A stretch of 64,000 bases of DNA from Adenophora triphylla var. japonica (taxonomy: Eukaryota; Streptophyta; Magnoliopsida; Asterales; Campanulaceae). Positions 35,216-47,179 of this stretch are shown piece by piece; position 1 is the first letter of the stretch, and the number at the start of each line of letters is the position of its first letter. A program made the translations under genes and the position numbers. Under the pieces are notes generated by a model that was not told where the DNA came from, made no database searches, and saw only the letters and a program-made list of their open reading frames with translations. The stretch spans positions 62,001 through 126,000 of the forward strand of contig JAFEMH010002445.1 in the NCBI GenBank assembly GCA_022495995.1, in the 5' to 3' direction.

Positions 35216-35610
35216 GTTAGTGACGGATTTCAGGTGACTGAAATTCGTTATTATTCTAATAGGGGAAAATGAAAAATAAAAATACAGTATGTCAAGTTAC
35301 AAGGTCGTCATCAAGTTTTGATGTTTAGATACATGGAAATTTAACTGATGATTCTGAATATGGGTCAAGGCCTCTAGCTAAGAACTTCTTACCATGTATG
35401 AATTAATTAATCAAGCAGTCACATGAAAATGAATTAAAAGCAAAAATGTTGGTCTTTATCAACTATATTGAGTGTAAGAATATAGAAGACAAATACTTTG
35501 GGGCTAATACGCAATTTAAGTTCAGAATTTTCCTCTTTCATAGCACTCAACCTCTTGTTTTGATTTGGCTTGTGACCTCGAACATAACAAGATAAACGTA
35601 AAATCTAGGG

Positions 35611-36228
35611 AAAAACGCGTTTCTCCATAAGTTATGGAGAAACGGGTTACGGGTATCCAGAAGCTATTGAAAGGATATCCAGAAACTTTTTGTATTGGCC
35701 ATGACCTTGTCCCATGGTTACTTCTGGATATCAGTCTCAAAGGTTCTGAATATCCAGAACCCTTTGAAAGGATATCCAGAAGCTTATGAAAGTGATATCC
35801 AGAAACCTTCAAAATGATATCCAGAAACTTTCAAAATGTTTCTGGATATTCATTTGATGGTTTCTGGATATACATTTGAAGGTGTCTGGATATCCAGAAA
35901 CCTTCAATAAGCATTTTCTGGTCTTGATCTTGGATTTGACTTCAAATATGTTTCTGGATATTCATTTGATGGTTTCTGGATATACATTTGAAGGTTTCTG
36001 GATATCCAGAAACCTTCAATAAGCAATTTGTGGTCTTGGCATTGGATTTGGCGTCAAATCTATTTTTTCTGGATATCCGTCCAAAGGCTTCTGGATATCC
36101 GTTACAAAGCTTCTGGATATCCAGAACCCTTTGAGACTGATATCCAGAAATTTTCTTCTGGTTATCAAACGTATAGCTTCTGGCTATTAAAAACGTGTTT
36201 CTCCATAGTTATGGAGAAACGCGTTTCT
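35611..36228. repeat. Foldback element rich in TTCTGGATATCCAGAA words
   Basis: The ends are inverted copies of about 33 bp (AAACGCGTTTCTCCATAA...TTATGGAGAAACG), each itself a hairpin. The interior is made of many direct and inverted copies of TTCTGGATATCC, often joined as perfect TTCTGGATATCCAGAA palindromes, plus a near-duplicate block (35830-35930 with 35945-36045). The whole can fold on itself. It interrupts the En/Spm-type exon at 36233. No clear target duplication. Open frames here are by-products. Confidence 0.65.
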
Positions 36229-36232
36229 CAGC

Positions 36233-36590
36233 AGACCTACTCCAAGATAAATCTGATGGCGAAACCCCCAAACCATACATATGAACCCTACCATTTTTAT
36301 CGCTACCCATAACTTGAGCAAACACGTCATTATGGATTGTAGTGTCAAGTTTTTCATTCGGATTCTCATTTAACAACTTTCTTACACTGATGTTGTAATA
36401 AGAAAATCAAATGGCGCTAATACTTAATACAATTATGCATCATGTGAAAATAATAAAGAGAAAAAAATAAATAGGTAAAACTCACTATTACATCGTCCAA
36501 AGCTCCACCATCGGTGACTCCATCCTTTCTCTTGTAGCAAGTTTTAAATAAGTGTGCCCATGGAGAAATTTGTTGTTCATTTTAGTTTTC
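36233..36590 (-). pseudogene. En/Spm-type (Ptta, Transposase_24-like) exons, decayed
   Basis: Minus strand, two exon-like stretches. The first (about 36590-36488) reads QQISPWAHLFKTCYKRKDG and ends at a GTGAGT donor-like site. The second (about 36400-36233) reads VRKLLNENPNEKLDTTIHND, VFAQVMGSDKNGRVHMYGLG and VSPSDL, close to the conserved block of plant Ptta/En/Spm proteins. The reading is cut by the foldback element at 36228. These proteins accompany CACTA transposons. No intact copy here. Confidence 0.55.
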
Positions 36591-37161
36591 TACAAGTTCA
36601 TGTAACCAACAAAGTTTATATTTTATTTGAAAAATACTTTTGAGTATTAATAGAATAAGTATAAGTATAAAACCTCCTGAGCTGGAATACGAGCAAAGCT
36701 TTTTGTTAAAATTAAAAATAAATAAATTTATGTAATTTGTAAAATTATAAAAATAACAAAATATAATGGAGGAAGAAAAAAAAGGTGGAACATTGAAATT
36801 TAAGACCTATTAATAAATATAGGGGAATTATTTGGTCCAAACTTCAAAAACTAATCAATGACAACTTTTTAGAATACCAAGGTTGTTTACACTATTTTTT
36901 TTTATTTGGTAGTGTAAATAGTAGCACCTTTTTTTTTTCACACTACCTTGTTCTTTTTCTGTGCACGATATAGGGAAACGTAGTCTACCTGTGCAAGATA
37001 TAGGAAAATGTAGTCTGCCTATTACTACCGATAGTTGACTTTATCTAATTAATATTTTTTTGTTTCAAAATAAATATAGTTGGGAGTTAGTGAGTTTACA
37101 ATATAAATCTTTCACTTTTCATTCTAATTCAATTCTTCTATTATTAAAACATATACATACA
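36591..37161. other. AT-rich non-coding stretch
   Basis: No gene seen. A short tandem duplication around GTGCA(C/A)GATATAGG...TAGTCTRCC occurs at 36960-37020. Confidence 0.5.
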
Positions 37162-37330
37162 CTAGTAAAAGCCCGTGTCCGAGGACACGTGTGTTTTTTT
37201 TTTTTTTAATTTAAAAAAAAATAAAAAATTTTAAAGGGTAAAATAGGAAAGGGACAACTTAGTAATGGGAAATTTGGCATTTGATACAGTTCATAGTACT
37301 TTCACACACCTCTACCATTTATACTATAGA
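37162..37330 (-). mobile_element. Mini-Helitron candidate (169 bp)
   Basis: On the minus strand it starts TCTATAGTATAAATGG after an A and ends with the hairpin GTGTCC-TC-GGACAC, then GGGCTTTTA and CTAG followed by T. These are the 5'-TC, 3'-hairpin and CTRR marks of Helitrons with insertion between A and T. The start is the weaker of the two ends. Confidence 0.45.
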
Positions 37331-37744
37331 TATATATTACTAGTGATATTTTAAATTTCTAAAAATAAAATATAAATTTTGAGAAAATGAAGAACTGGAG
37401 AGAAGATCAATGGTTTAATGAGTCGAGTGATAAGGTATTTTTAGTTTAATATTTTTTACAATTTATTTTTTTATATTTGAAATAGTACATTTTATTTTAT
37501 TTATTATTACTAATTTGGTTCTTATATGTTTTAATATGTGTTTATTTAGGAGAATGACAAACTATCTCAAGGTGATAAAAATGAAAATGAGAATGAATCG
37601 GATGTCAATGACACATGCAAAATTTCTATCGATACGGTTTAATATTTATCTCGATTAATATATATTTGAGTTTTATAAATATTTCTATTCTCAAAATGTA
37701 TTTTTTTATGCAAATAATACTCGATATAATATTTATCTCATATA
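37331..37744. other. AT-rich non-coding stretch
   Basis: No convincing gene. A short frame near 37387-37640 (MKNWREDQWFNESSDK, then acidic codons) could be an exon scrap but has no recognisable domain. Confidence 0.4.
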
Positions 37745-38077
<333 letters not shown>

Positions 38078-38082
38078 ATGCA

Positions 38083-38501
38083 TGATACAGTATGATAACA
38101 CACAAATTGATCAAGCGGGACAAGCAAGGAGATCAAAATCAGGAGCTAAGTTAGGATTTGATTTTAACTATTTTTATTTGTTAATATTTTATTATTTTCG
38201 AAATTTATTTTATATAGGTAATATTTTTATGATTAAAAGTAGATTAGGGTTTTATATTAATGTTTTATTGATTGATTACGTTACTATATAGACTAGGGTT
38301 ATTTTGGAAAGTTTTTGACTTGTTTTTCAAGTCCTAGGGTCACTATATAATTAGGCTCAATTGTAATTCCGAAAATCAGTGGTTGATTATTGAATAAAAA
38401 AAATAAAGGAAAAGCTGAGGCTTTCTTTATCTAGGGTTTGTAACCCATTGTTTCTGGTTCTTTTCCGTTCGGTATCAATCTCAAGGCTTCGTTCGACATC
38501 A
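38083..38501 (+). repeat. 5' LTR of small LTR element
   Basis: 419 bp, about 90% or more similar to 39368-39790 by eye. ACTATATAATTAGGC at 38342-38356 could be its TATA region. Confidence 0.8.
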
Positions 38502-38538
38502 TTTGGTATCAGATTCCAGGACGAGGGTATCGATATTG

Positions 38539-39189
38539 ATGGCCGAACGAGGGCGTGGTGTTCGCGGCGGAAGAGATGTTCGTGGAAGGAACCGTGGAGC
38601 GGATTCCCATCAGGACGATCTTCATCGCAAACGTGACCTTCGTGATATTGAGGTAGACGAAATGCGAAAGCAGATTCAACAGCTCCATAATATTCAGGCA
38701 CACGTGGAAGAGGCCATGATGCATCCACCGGCTATGGGTTCTGATTCTGAGGTATTATCCGAGGACATGGAGTTTCAAGAAGGGGTCACTCCCTTAAATC
38801 AGGGTCAAGAAATTGGGTCCAGAAATATGGCAAATCCTTCAAGGGATATCGATGCAGAAATCGAGAGTCCAGGGATTGAAGGTATGGCACATCCGGATGT
38901 ATTTTGCGTCCCATTATCTATCGTTACCGTTGAAAGGGCTTTTGATGATCCATCATCACCCTTTGTTTTATCAGACAGTTTTGATCAATTCATTGATTGG
39001 TCAAAACTTCCTGTTTATGATATTTGTGACTGTGATATTTGTCAATTGAGAAGGTCATACTCGGAAGATCTAAAAACACCTTGTTCAAAACTTCCATCAG
39101 ATGAATTGTCGTGGAATTTTGGGTTTGTTAAGTGTTTTTTTCGTATGAAGATCCTTTTGGTTGGTTGTTATCGGTCAGATTTGTTATAA
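38539..39189 (+). CDS. Gag-like protein of small LTR element
   Basis: The ATG at 38539 gives MAERGRGVRGGRDVRGRNRG, an Arg/Gly-rich start, then RDIEVDEMRKQIQQLHNI, a short coiled coil resembling the N-terminus of plant Ty3 gag (R-D-x-E-x-x-x-M/L-R-x-x-x-Q-L). The middle is acidic with no zinc knuckle. From about 39150 the frame drifts: a second frame at 39161-39370 (YRWTDWMDIMRN) runs to the PPT, so a frameshift near 39150-39190 is likely. No PR, RT or IN, so transposition would need help from a related element. Confidence 0.55.
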   Translation: MAERGRGVRGGRDVRGRNRGADSHQDDLHRKRDLRDIEVDEMRKQIQQLHNIQAHVEEAMMHPPAMGSDSEVLSEDMEFQEGVTPLNQGQEIGSRNMANPSRDIDAEIESPGIEGMAHPDVFCVPLSIVTVERAFDDPSSPFVLSDSFDQFIDWSKLPVYDICDCDICQLRRSYSEDLKTPCSKLPSDELSWNFGFVKCFFRMKILLVGCYRSDLL

Positions 39190-39367
39190 AACTATCAAGA
39201 AATTTTTTGTTGATGATTTTGTTAAATATCGATGGACTGATTGGATGGATATAATGAGAAATAATATCAAGTATACAGTTCGTCTACGGTTGAAGAGTGA
39301 ATTTTGTAAGGTATTTTTCAGCACAACAACCAAAATTCAAGATCAAATTTTTCTAAGAATGAGAGAA

Positions 39368-39790
39368 TGATACAGTATGCTAACACACAAGTTGATCAAG
39401 CGGGACAAGCAAGGAGATCAAAATATGGAGCTAAGTTAGGATTTGATTTTAACTATTTTTATTTGTTAATATTTTATTATTTTTGAAATTTATTTTAAAT
39501 AGGTAATATTTTTATGTTTAGAAGTAGATTAGGGTTTTATATTAACGTTATATTGATTGATTAGGTTACTATATAGACTAAGGTTATTTTGAGAAGTTTT
39601 TGACTTATTTTTCAAGTCCTAGGGTTACTATATAATTAGGCCTAATTGTAATTCCGAAAATCATGCAGTGGTTGATTATTGAATAAAAAAAATGAAAGAA
39701 AAGCTGAGGCTTTCTTTATCTAGGGTTTGTAACTCATTGTTTCTGGTTCTTTTCCGTTCGATATCAATCTCAAGGCTTCATTCGATATCA
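39368..39790 (+). repeat. 3' LTR of small LTR element
   Basis: 423 bp, matches the 5' LTR. Followed by ATGTA and the right part of the TA microsatellite. Confidence 0.8.
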
Positions 39791-40231
<441 letters not shown>

Positions 40232-40511
40232 CTTCATCCGTCCCGTCTTAAATCGAATTAGTGTTTTGGTCACCATAATTAAAGAAAAAAGAGGTAGGAG
40301 AAAGCTGTTGTAAATATAAAATTAAAGTAGGAGAAAAAATTAGCGGGAGAAATAGTAAATTGATTAATGTTGTGAATATAAAAGTAAAACATGAGAGAGA
40401 ATGAGTGAGAAGAATAGTGAAGATTATTATTTGTCATTTTGAATAGTCTGATTTGAATTGAAACGAATCAAAAAAGAAATAAATATTATTTAAAATGAGA
40501 CGGGGAGAGGG
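40232..40511. mobile_element. Stowaway-type MITE
   Basis: 280 bp with degenerate terminal inverted repeats (CTTCATCCGTCCCGTCTTAA at the left; its inverse around GAGACGGGGAGAGGG at the right) and TA at both flanks (40230-40231, 40512-40513). This is the Tc1/mariner-related Stowaway signature. Non-coding. Confidence 0.7.
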
Positions 40512-40972
40512 TATCATTTTTCTTTAAAAAAAAAAAAGGGGGGGGGGGAGGTTTTGATGCCGCCATTTCATGCAAGTTGTCAGGCACATGTGAAGAAGAA
40601 CAGTAACATAGGCAGAATCCTAACATTAATTCTACTGCTTTCAAAATTATATGGGCAAATGGCAATTTGGTTGTCTATATTTGTGTCATTTTTGTAATTT
40701 AATTTATGTACATGTACAAAATTATTATTTTTGTATGTACAAAGATTCAAATTAAATAATTTATTTATTTTATTTAAAATTAAAATTGTCATTTATTTTG
40801 GGTCAAAAGAAGTAGTATTATATTAATCTATCTACATATACAAAATCTTTTTTTGCATGTACAGAAATCAAAAAATTAATAAAGAATTCTTTATATATTT
40901 AGGTGTTTCAATATTTACGTGTTAATTACATTTTATAATGAAACAATGGCCTAACATTCTATATTTTTTTAG
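40512..40972. other. AT-rich stretch upstream of the MULE relic
   Basis: No gene seen. Homopolymer A and G runs at 40527-40550. A T-rich run ending in TTTTTTTAG at 40964-40972 looks like an intron 3' end serving the downstream MULE exon. Confidence 0.45.
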
Positions 40973-42362
40973 GTGTCCCATTCTCGAGAAGATTTTATTA
41001 ATTGGGTACAAAGTATGGGATTTTCTCTTGGGTATGCTATTGTAATAAAAAGATCGGTGAAAAACTCATCTGGAAAGATTACTAGAATTGTATTTCAATA
41101 TGATCGAGGAGGTGTCTACAAAAGTAATAAAATCTCCACAAGACATACTGGTACAAAAAAATTGGGTGCCCATTCGAATTAGAAGGAAAATTTTTACGAA
41201 TGGGTGATTGTTGGATACTGAAAGTAATATGTGAATTACATAATCATGACCCTGCATTACAAATGGAAGGTCATCCATATTCAAGAAGGTTGTCTGGAGA
41301 TGAAGCTAGGTTAGTGGAAGATTTGTCAAGAAAAAACGTAAAACCACGAGATATCTTGACAACACTAAAACAACAAAATTTGGATAATGTGTCTAGTATC
41401 AAAACCATATATAATGCACGCCATAAGATTCAAATGGTGGATAAAGCTGGTAAAACTCAAATGCAAGTTGTTATGTCGTTTTTACAGCAAAACGACTATA
41501 TTTTTGAGTTTCGCACAAATGATTCAATTAATGAATTAAAAGATTTATTCTTTGCTCATCCAAAATCTTTGGAGATATGGCGTGCATTTCCACATGTGTT
41601 GTTGATGGATGCGACATATAAAACCAATAGATATAAGATGCCTCTCCTTGAAATTGTTGGTGTAACTTCAACTAATATGACCTTTTACATAGCATTTGTC
41701 TTCATGCATAATGAAACAGAGTCAAACTATAATTGGGCATTAAGTTGTCTTAAGTCAACAATGCATGGATGTACCGCTCCACGTGTTGTCATCACATATA
41801 GGGAGTTGGCTTTGATGAAAGCATGCAACAATGTGTTTCCGAAAGCTAAATGATTACTTTGTAGATGGCACATCTACAGAAGTATTTAAGGAATTTGAGC
41901 GGTCAAAAATTATTGGATTTTTTTCTAAGAATTGCGGATGTCAATTACGCACAAATCATGGGTTGCCGTGTGTGCATGAACAAGTAATATACTTCAATGA
42001 AGGTCATCCTATCCCACTTGGCTCAATAGATAAGTTTTAGAGGAAGCTTGATTTAACACCTTGCACATCCTTAGCAGAAGATGATGATTTTGGTTGCGAA
42101 CTAGAGTTAAAAATGTTTAAGGCACAGTTTAAGGAAAAGCTGAAATCTGGTAAGTTCAGTTTTTTTAGGAAGTTAAGGAAGATAATTGCGCCATCAACAA
42201 CTTTGGTTTGTGAACCAGCTTTTCACACGACTCGTGGTCATCCCTCCTTCAGCAAAATTTGTTGATGTTGATCCACCTATAGAGATCAGAAGGAAGAGGA
42301 AGAAGAGGACTGTGAAGAAGAAGAAGTTTGAAAATCTACAGGTTATTGAACCTGAAGGTTGA
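40973..42362 (+). pseudogene. MULE/FAR1-type transposase relic
   Basis: Domains in order: FAR1-like N-terminal zinc region (SREDFINWVQSMGFSLGYAI; then CPFELEGKF and CELHNHD), MULE transposase core (FPHVLLMDATYKTNRYKMPL, then VTSTNMTFYIAFVFM) and a SWIM zinc finger (CGCQLRTNHGLPCVHE). A basic tail (RRKRKKRTVKKKK) precedes a stop at 42360-42362. Breaks: a one-base shift in the A-run at 41153-41160; PRVVITYRELALM has Tyr where the second catalytic Asp is expected; codons between the core and SWIM, where the catalytic Glu would lie, are deleted near 41850; a stop follows SIDKF at about 42038. It cannot be active. Confidence 0.8.
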
Positions 42363-42448
42363 TGTTGCCACTACTTAGTTGGTGGATTTGATTTAGTGTC
42401 CTCAAACAATTTCTTTTTATGTTTGGTGATGTGGTTCTAAACAATTTG
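42363..42448 (+). other. Probable 3' part of copia remnant 2
   Basis: Just after the MULE frame, CTGAAGGTTGATGTTGCCAC (42350-42370) matches the copia 3' untranslated region at 27868-27887. Together with 56311-56604 this looks like the 3' untranslated region of a second SIRE-like copia, interrupted by the LINE. Confidence 0.4.
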
Positions 42449-42550
42449 CTTTTTTTTTTTTCTTACAACGAGGAATTCAATTCAAGAATGAGAAATGAAT
42501 ACAAGAAGTCTACGAGGCATACCCCGGAAAATCAAGGAAGATAACAACCT

Positions 42551-44629
42551 CTAGAACTCGATCCTATGAGAAGGATACAAAATAAATAAAACATGATAAA
42601 CTGCAAGCTTAACTCTAGAAATGATATCAGCTGGGCTAACAACAACACCTTCAAAAACGATACAATTCCGAGCCTTCCAAATGTCATTAACCACCACGCA
42701 AAAAGCAAGCAAGACGGCCTTAGATCTCATAGACTTACCACCATGCTCCTTCTTGATCAACTTGATGCAACTAGCCAGAGTAGACATCCGCCTCCTAACT
42801 CCCAACCAAGACCGAATAGAGTTCCAAACCGCCTTGGTGAAGGAGCAGGAGAAGAACAAACGCTCGTGAGATTCCACCTCCCTCTTACAAAACACGCAAG
42901 AAACATTCTTCGAGTTCAAATAGGATAGGGAATCCCTAGTCGCCAGATGATCCCAACATGAAAGCCAAACAATGAATGAAAACTTAGGAGGAATAAAGGA
43001 TTTCTAAATAAGCTTCATCCATGGCCACTTAACATGATGAGATCTCAATATATCATAAACCATAGAGGAATCCAATCTACCACCCACGCAACAATTTTGA
43101 AGGCCCAAGATAGTGGCATCCCGGCCTCCAAAGATACCATAGAGGCTATCTCGAATACCACAAAGCTTCTTGATGAGAGTAGAGTCTCTAGCACGAGAGA
43201 TATAATCCCAAAAAGAAGTACCACGTAAATAATAATCATTGACAAGTTTAACCCAAATGGAATCCGCATTTGAGTGAAACTGCCAAATAGACCGAGTAAG
43301 CAAAGCAAGGTTCCAAACTTTGATATCCATGAGGCCCAGCCCTCCCTCATCTTTTGGGGTGCAAATCTTATCCCAGGCAACACGAGCAGGCCGCCCACCC
43401 CAAAAGAAGTGAATACTTGAAGATCTAATCTTGTCAAGAACAGCAGCATGAAAGGGGAAAACCTGAAACCAAAAGCCTTCGACACCCTGAATGACCGATC
43501 GAATAAGCTCCACCTTACCAGCATAAGAGAGGGACTTTTGTCCCCACTTCTGAATGTAAGAATCTATAGCATCAGTGAAAGGAGAAAAGTCTTTCACAGA
43601 AACCGAAGTGGGATCAAGAGGGATGCCCAAATACCAGACCGGAAAGGTGCCTTCAACAAATCCCACGCGATTCAGAATGCCAATCCGAATCTCATCACTA
43701 ACTCCAGCCAAATATATGAATGACTTAGAAGGATTAAGAGCCAAACCAGAAGCGGACTCAAAAGCCTCTAAGCAATCCATAAGAATACTAACCGAGGGTA
43801 AGTTACCATACGAGAAGAGCATAAGGTCATCCGCGAAAGCGAGATGAGAAATGCGAGAGTCAAAGCATTTTGGATGGAACTTGAACCCAATAGCATCCGT
43901 CTTCTTCCTCAACATCCGAGAGAAATATTCCATGCAAAGAATGAAAAGAAAAGGAGACAAGGGATCACCTTGTCGCAGCCCCCTTCTACCCTCAAAGAAG
44001 CCATGAATACTGCCATTAACTGAAACCGAGAAGGAGGAGTGGGAGATACAAGCCATAATCCATCCCACAAATCTGTTCGGGAAGCCAAAACTGTTCAAAA
44101 TCTGCTCCAGAAAGTGCCAAGAAACTGTGTCAAACGCCTTGCATAAATCCACCATTAACGTACAAGAAGGGGTGCATCTCGCCCTATTGTATCCACGAAC
44201 AAGCTCTTGAGCCACATGTATATTGTCCACAATGCTACGCCCGGAAACAAAGGCCCCTTGGGCCGAATCAACCAAGGATGGGAGGGCAGCAGCCATTCGG
44301 TTCACTAACACCTTGGAAATAATCTTGTAGAAGACGCTCGTCAAACCAATAGGCCGGAAATCAGCGGCAGAAGGGGTGGTGGCAGCCTTTGGAATTAAGA
44401 CGATGTTGGTATGATTCCATTGCTTCAAGAGAGACCCCGTGGTGAAAAACTCACGGACAGCACTACACACGGAAGAACCAACCACGGACCACCGAGCCTT
44501 GAAGAATCCAGAAGTGAAGCCATCCGGACCTGGGGCTTTTTCACTATCAATATTAAATAACGCCTCCTTTATTTCAATGTCAAGGAGGGGGGCTATTAGA
44601 ACAGCCGAATCACTTGGCCCAAGAGTAGG
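42551..44629 (-). pseudogene. LINE ORF2: reverse transcriptase and zf-RVT region
   Basis: Minus strand. RT motifs in order: KAPGPDGFTSGFFKARW, FRPIGLTSVFYKIISK, TLMVDLCKAFDTVSW (first catalytic Asp), RRGLRQGDPLSPFLF and LAFADDLMLFSYG (FADD catalytic pair). A TAG at 43004-43006 follows WMKLI; beyond it the same frame continues into the reverse-transcriptase zinc-binding region (CVFCKREVESHERLFFSC) and ends at 42551. RT would copy LINE RNA at a nicked target. Stop and 5' truncation make it inactive. Confidence 0.88.
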
Positions 44630-45410
44630 TGTGAATACCCCGTCCCGATGCAACGCGCATTCGGAGGTTTAAAATAGATAATCATATAATGTCGGACCGA
44701 AATGGGATATTCATTTAGTGACACTCGCTTTAAACCATATTAAAAATATTAGTTTAATTTTGAGAGTCGCCACGCCACTTTGATATAGCCCAAAGCTTTG
44801 AAAAAAGGCTAAACATGTAATTGGGTTCGGGGGTCAAGTTACAACAGAAGAAGAAACGCTATCACTCCTATTGCCCGATGGATCGGTCTTTCTAGCATGT
44901 GGGGTGTTGGTTGTGTGTGGTGTTTACAGGAATAGATAGAAGAAACGGGATCATGCATAAGGAGGAGGGGAGAGAAAGAATTAATTGATGGTCACACCCT
45001 AGAACCTTTGAGTTAGGCCCTTGGAAGGTGCACTAATCAACGTTCATCCTTGGGGAATTATTGATCATGGGATAATTATGACTAAGGTGGAAGGAAAGAA
45101 ATAGTTCCTAGATCCACTGGGTTTCTTGGGCGAAAACCTTAGATCATCCTCGGCTATAGCATATTAAATATATTAAAATAATCCTAAATCTAGCATAAAG
45201 GAACAATTAAAACATATTAAGCATGCAAATATAATATGGCAATAATAATAATAAGGAACAAAAATATTAAAAAGAGCCTTACCAATTGTAGCAAGACTTT
45301 GGGGTCGAATCTAGGGCGATTCGAAGAGAGTAGGAAGAAATACGGGTAAAACAAGAGTAGTCTCGTTTCTCCCGAGTAAATTGTGTGTTGAGAATGGGAG
45401 CCGGGCACAC

Positions 45411-45420
45411 TTATTTATAG
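45411..45420 (-). promoter_or_regulatory. TATA box in 3' LTR of Ogre/Tat-like element 2
   Basis: Minus-strand CTATAAATAAG. The cluster of CGATCG-centred palindromes lies 30-190 bp upstream in the sense direction. The 5' LTR copy is near 55341-55350. Confidence 0.6.
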
Positions 45421-45450
45421 TGCTTCGGTACTTGGGCTGGGCCAGATGAA

Positions 45451-45602
45451 GGGTCGATCGGCCCTAAAAATAAGGTTCGATCGGCACAAAATAAAGGGTC
45501 GATCGGCCCTAAAAATAAGGTCCGATCGGCACTAGAAATTAGGTTCTGGCGGCGGCTGATAAACGGTCGATCGACCAAGTTTGGGCTTAGGGTCGATCGG
45601 CC
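45451..45602. repeat. Cluster of GGTCGATCGGCC palindromic words
   Basis: Six words centred on CGATCG in about 150 bp (GGGTCGATCGGCCC, GGTTCGATCGGCAC, again GGGTCGATCGGCCC, GTCCGATCGGCAC, GGTCGATCGACC, GGGTCGATCGGCC). The same cluster is in the other LTR at about 55381-55532. Further copies lie inside the element at 46910-46921, 47016-47030 and 47051-47062. Confidence 0.8.
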
Positions 45603-46176
45603 AAATTTGGCCCAATATTGCTTTGGCCCAATCAGCCTAGAACTGGTCCTCAAAGTTTCTCCCTGGCCGGCCAACCTCCAGGAAAGCTCGGCCAATGCCT
45701 TGCAATGCCGTAGCCTAGGATTGGTACCATTATTATTCGGTTCGTCCCGCGATTTTGCAATCGCACTTTGGCCACTCTAATGACTTCTTTTGCGATTCGC
45801 TCTTTAGGATTTTATTTTTCATTTAATCCCAGGAATTTTAATATATCAATTTCGTCCCAAATATTCCATATTTCCAGTTTAGTCCTTAAATTTCCAATAA
45901 ATTCCAACTTGATCCAAAAGCTTCCAAATGCCAGTTTAGGCCCAGATTTTCCCGAATTGCACTTTAGTCCCTTTTTTCGGACCGGGTACTAACAGTAGCC
46001 CCTCGACGACGCTTCTTGTAAGACAAGTGGGGTCGACGATAAAAATAGGATCCGTCCTGAAAAAAGGGATTTCAGGAGGTAAGACAATGATTTTGCGGAT
46101 GTGAGGTTTGGACTCGAGCTGAGTCACAAATGGAAGATGACCAGGTAGGTCAGGCGGCTGGACCCACGTCGGGCTA

Positions 46177-46216
46177 CCTACGTATCCCAAGAGGAATCAA
46201 GCCAAGTCGTAGTTCG
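46177..46216 (-). other. Conserved CTACG/CGTAG stem-loop, element 2
   Basis: CCTACGTATCCC...GTCGTAGTTCG, with an inner TCC/GGA pairing. Closely related to 13696-13740 in element 1, and placed similarly between 3' LTR and minisatellite. Confidence 0.55.
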
Positions 46217-46299
46217 AAAGAGTGGGTGTTTAGTACCCAAGAATGGCGGACGTGCAGCGTCTCAAACCAAAGATGCGATTTGTGTGGGAATCACCCGGA

Positions 46300-46720
46300 A
46301 ATATGTGACTGTATGAAAGTCACTGGAATGTGAAGACGTGACTGCGCGAAAGTCACTGGTGTAACTGTGCGGGAGTCACCCAAAAGATTGTGAGAGTTTG
46401 ACTTCTGCGGGAGTCACCCCTTGTGAAAATTTGACTTCTGCGGGAGTCACCCCTTGTGAAAATTTGACTTCTGCGGGAGTCACCCCAAGAATTTGTGAAA
46501 ATTTGACTTCTGCGGGAGTCACCCCAAGAATTTGTGAAAATTTGACTTCTGCGGGAGTCACCCCAAGAATTGTGAAAAATTAACTTCTGCGGGAGTCACC
46601 CCGAAAATTGTGTTTTGACTTTTGTGGGAGTCACCCCGAAAATTGTGATTTTGACTTTTGTGGGAGTCACCCCGAAAATTGTGATTTTGACTTCTGTGGG
46701 AGTCACCCCGAAAATAAGCG
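46300..46720. repeat. 33-39-bp minisatellite
   Basis: About ten units built on TTTGACTTCTGCGGGAGTCACCCC, of 33, 36 and 39 bp. All are multiples of three, so frames on both strands stay open without being genes. Same relative place (next to the 3' LTR) as the unrelated minisatellite of element 1. Confidence 0.88.
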
Positions 46721-47179
46721 TTTGTGTATTATGAATAATAAAACAAAAAAGTCTTGAGTTTAGTAAGAATTTTGGAATTATAATAAAACAAAAAGATTTG
46801 AGTTATATAAAAATAAAAGGAGTAGGAATTTTTTTGAAAAACGGGGGAATTAAATGTCTAGTCAAACATCCTGACCGAGGAGACGCGTGTCTGTGTTGGG
46901 AAGAGAGAAGGCCGATCGGCCCTTATCCCTGATTGGCTAAGGACGATTCGACGAGGATCCGTCTGCTGAGATGAAATCTGGACCGCTCGCTGGTTCAGAA
47001 GAAACACCAACAAAAGGGCCGATTGGCCCTTCATCTTATTGGCCAAATCCTAAACCGATCGGCCTTTAAAGCCGCTGTCTTCTTCTCCCTTTCTACGTCT
47101 TCTTCTTCTCTGTTCGAATTCTGAAGCTTTCGCCGGAAAATCTTTGAGTTCCATTGTCGAATTTTGTGAAGGTCTCACC

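Larger units (their letters stand above)
38083..39790 (+). mobile_element. Small gag-only LTR retrotransposon (TR-GAG/TRIM-like)
   Basis: A 1,708-bp element with LTRs at 38083-38501 and 39368-39790 (TGATACAG...ATCA), a PBS TTTGGTATCAGA right after the first LTR, and a purine-rich stretch AAGAATGAGAGAA before the second. Flanks are ATGCA and ATGTA (one mismatch). The interior encodes only a gag-like protein. It inserted into the TA microsatellite. Confidence 0.82.
44630..45994 (-). repeat. 3' LTR of Ogre/Tat-like element 2
   Basis: 1,365 bp, TG...CA, nearly identical to 54560-55924. It contains a minus-strand TATA box (45411-45420) and, upstream of it in the sense direction, six (G/T)TCGATCGGC-type words at 45451-45602. 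Confidence 0.9.
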
